Source of the DNA: Amoebidium appalachense
Taxonomy: Eukaryota > Ichthyosporea
DNA: 64,000 nt
Reading direction: 5' to 3'
Assembly (NCBI GenBank): GCA_963693365.1
Contig: CAVNZM010000008.1
Location: 806,001-870,000 of the forward strand
This document shows positions 41,674-64,000 of the stretch, in pieces. The notes under the pieces were generated by a model that was given only the letters and a program-made list of their open reading frames with translations, did no database searches and was not told the DNA's origin. Position 1 is the first letter of the stretch, and the number at the start of each line of letters is the position of its first letter. The translations under genes were made by a program, and so were the position numbers.

Positions 41674-43314
41674 CTTGCCGTTTATCTTCCTGTAACTAGG
41701 ACAGTTTTTGTATTCTCACGACCAAAACATGGAAAACAATATAACCGCACAGTAGTACTAGCCTCGCTTCAACATCAAAATGTGTGTAGGGCATAAAAAA
41801 CAAAAAAAAATTGGACATGTGCCCATCATGGCACGCACCGGCTTATATACTTGGCGCTGCCTGCTGCACGAATATAATTGGCTTAGAACGTTCGACCGTT
41901 ACATTCCTAAGGGATGCTTTGAGGGGATTGGTCGATCTTTCCTGACAAAACACATGACGCAGAGCGCGGTAAAGAAAATCCAAGGAAAATATTTCAAAAT
42001 AAACATGGCAAAAACAAGCTTCTCAGTAGTAGTAGTAGCTCGCCACGGTCACATGTCGCTAGTAGATGCCTATATTCCTAATTATATGTAAGTGTACGTG
42101 TTAAATACACCGGGATACAAGGGATTATACTTCTATTTAACCGGGCAGTATGTCGCTGCAACAGTGCAACCTGCACGCAACGTACAGATGATCTGTACAC
42201 GAAAGTTGAACAAAGTGCACTCTATTTTTTAGGACAGATGGAATTCACGTGCCAGGGCCCGGGTACCGAGCATGTTGTACTGTATGTACACGAGTACATC
42301 CTGTGCGCGTCACCTCTGATATTGCACATGTACACAGATTTCCTACATTTACAGCTGCATGGATGTTGTGCTACTCAACAATACTAAATTCTCAGCGTTA
42401 ACTTCACGTGTGCAGAAATGTGTGCGGCTTATGTGGCAAGGTCGACGCGTCTGTACGGGAGTCAAATAAACTACACATGCATGGCAACATGATATTTTAC
42501 ATTGGCCATATGCATGCTTTTGCTAAAGTCGGATCCTGTCCGTGTTAGTGCCCTATGACTGAGGCCATGCCATGGTGGAAAAAGCATATTACCCCCTCCC
42601 CCCGGCCTCCCTCCAATTTTTTTTTCCTTTTTTTTTCACATCACGAGATCGAAGTGGGCCCCCACAGCAGCACTGTGCATGCTCGACCACATGGTGTGGA
42701 TGTACAATCACGTGTGATCATATGCTCAAGTTTTTATTGTTAGAGCTTGACCTACCACCTGTTAAGTAAATAGACAGGGAGGGTTTGTTCCCTGTAGTGT
42801 TTCGTAAGCGAACGGTCGGGTAATCGTGACGTCCGAATTTCACATTTTCGCAAAACTTACAGCAACTGCTACACTTGGCTGCAGGGATCGATGATATCTG
42901 AAAGTACGTGCATTTGTCAAGCATGATCCTCCAACTGATTCTAAACTACTGCAGGCACATGTTGTGATTCGTGCAGACGCACAACCACGTGTATACATAC
43001 CTGCACATACCTACAAAGAAACAGGTTCGAACTCAAACGCCGAGCAAAGAAATTCACGGTAATCCACATGGACTAGAGCTAACAGTGTGTGCGGAAACCA
43101 GATCTAGAACTAGAAGTTCAAGGCCACGGACAAGTCACAGCCTCACAGGTCCGCCCCTTAATTCAATAACGGTCACTATCTGACAACAAGAATTTCTGTC
43201 CTATCACAACATCTTGCAACTATTTGAACATTCATCTTCGTTCTACTACTTTTGATTTTGCGGCCTAAAGTAATCCATCACATAACCGGTGCTTGGTGAG
43301 GTCCCCCGGGGTGG
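41674..43314. other. Spacer between FA2H-like gene and modular Cys/His gene
   Basis: No gene recognised. There are no long microsatellites; the composition is AT-rich and unique-looking. It contains the FA2H promoter candidate at its left end. Confidence 0.55.
41843..41881 (-). promoter_or_regulatory. Candidate core promoter of FA2H gene
   Basis: On the - strand TATATAA lies at 41849-41843, about 170 bases before the ATG, and CCAAT at 41881-41877, just upstream. The arrangement resembles the malic enzyme promoter. Inferred from sequence only. Confidence 0.5.
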
Positions 43315-63133
<19,819 letters not shown>

Positions 63134-63399
63134 CTGTGGTGCATGGGAGGGTTGTGAACAGATGAGAACATATGGTCACCACCACACAGTGAGCATCAAG
63201 ATGCGTGAGCAGGAAGTGCATGCCGCATATGCTTAGTCACACATGCCCTCATGCCGAGCTTGGCTTATGCAATGAGGGTGCAAACATAGAAGCATAGACT
63301 TAACAAAGCGGGAAAAAATAAAAAGAGTGCAGAGAATAAAGCATTTAAGGTGAGGAAAACTAAAAAGCAAAACAAAAAATTCAAACCCTAAAGCAGCAA

Positions 63400-63546
63400 C
63401 CACAATTGTACAGGCAGAAGGCACTTGAACAGAACCAGGCATCAGGAGGGTGGCTGTGCCTTAACAAAAGAATGAACTGCAACTCTTCAATGTCGTGTAC
63501 GTTACTCCCAACCGTCTTTCGTTTCAAACCCATCCTTCCCCCCCCC

Positions 63547-63598
<52 letters not shown>

Positions 63599-63640
63599 GG
63601 AGGGGGGGGGGGGGGGGGGGGGGGGGGAGGTATGCATTAG
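63400..63640 (+). repeat. Dispersed repeat R2, copy 5, with C-T-G homopolymer junction
   Basis: GCACTTGAACAGAACCAGGC ATCAGGAGG, ACTCTTCAATGTCGTGTACG and TTACTCCCAACC, then a C run (about 63539-63554), T run (to about 63577) and G runs to about 63627. The next R2 copy begins immediately after. Confidence 0.75.
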
Positions 63641-63850
63641 AGGGTTGAAGTAGACCTAAGGGCAAATATAAAACATCACAAATGCAAAAACCCCGCAATC
63701 AAACTATAGAATAGAACATATAAAAGGTGTGCGGGCAGAAGACACTTGAACAGAGCCCATCATCAGGGGGGTTGATATGCCTCCACCAAAGAATGTGTAT
63801 CGACTCTTTAACCTCTCACGTGTGATTCCCAATCCATTCTTGGGGAAAGG
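63641..63850 (+). repeat. Dispersed repeat R2, copy 6
   Basis: TATGCATTAGAGGGTTGAAG right after the G run, GACACTTGAACAGAGCCCAT CATCAGG (about 63741-63766), a GATA...TATC hairpin, GACTCTTTAACCTCTCACGT and TGATTCCCAATCCATTCTTG. Confidence 0.85.
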
Positions 63851-64000
63851 GGGTGGATAATGCGACGGAGGCAGGGAGGGAGTGAAGATCGAAGGGAGGA
63901 AGGATGAGGGCGGAATAGACAAAAGCTGGGGGCGAGCAACGGCAGGTGAAAGGCCAGTATGCACATTTCCTGTGCACATGAAGCAACGTGAGAACCGAAC

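Overview
This is a window of nuclear DNA from a eukaryote. Every recognisable gene is split by spliceosomal introns with GT-AG borders, and the proteins are typical eukaryotic ones: an ERGIC/COPII cargo receptor, a K-Cl cotransporter, a PRELI lipid-transfer protein and a cytochrome-b5-fused fatty acid 2-hydroxylase. Exons are GC-rich. Introns and spacers are packed with very long (CA/GT)n arrays, G or C homopolymers and CT/GA tracts. I cannot name the species. An intron-rich protist, perhaps an alga or another unicellular lineage, fits better than a bacterium, a yeast or a vertebrate.

Layout: (1) 2247-9350, + strand, an 11-exon ERGIC2/Erv41-type gene (339 aa). (2) 10956-16311, - strand, a 3-exon K-Cl cotransporter of the SLC12 family (1070 aa), convergent with the first gene. 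(3) 16.3-20.8 kb, a spacer holding a long hairpin and a cluster of CAACTG sites. (4) 20787-22763, + strand, a 3-exon PRELI-domain gene (187 aa). (5) 24185-32855, + strand, a 10-exon malic enzyme (575 aa) behind a TATA/CCAAT/GC-box promoter. (6) 35449-41673, - strand, a 6-exon fatty acid 2-hydroxylase (340 aa), also behind TATA and CCAAT boxes. For genes 1, 2, 4, 5 and 6 every exon junction was phased by hand and gives one open frame from ATG to stop.

(7) From about 43.3 kb to the right edge, - strand, lies the most unusual object in the window: a chain of at least 18 exons encoding Cys/His modules built on C-x-H-G-x(5-8)-C-x2-C. Nearly all junctions are in phase 0, so the exons read through as one large protein (about 1,500 residues inside the window; the 5' end is not seen). 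A block of about 5-6 kb within it is tandemly duplicated, with a partial third copy at the junction. A proline-rich 114-nt exon is triplicated, and the third copy has GA instead of GT at its donor. I do not recognise this protein as a characterised family.

A family of short dispersed repeats, in two variants sharing a core and usually next to a long G run, is scattered through spacers and introns. T-run/G-run junctions recur throughout. The conserved genes have no obvious common pathway. The Erv41 receptor, the ceramide-type hydroxylase and the cotransporter belong to the endomembrane system, PRELI to mitochondrial lipid transport, and malic enzyme to central carbon and NAD(P)H metabolism.
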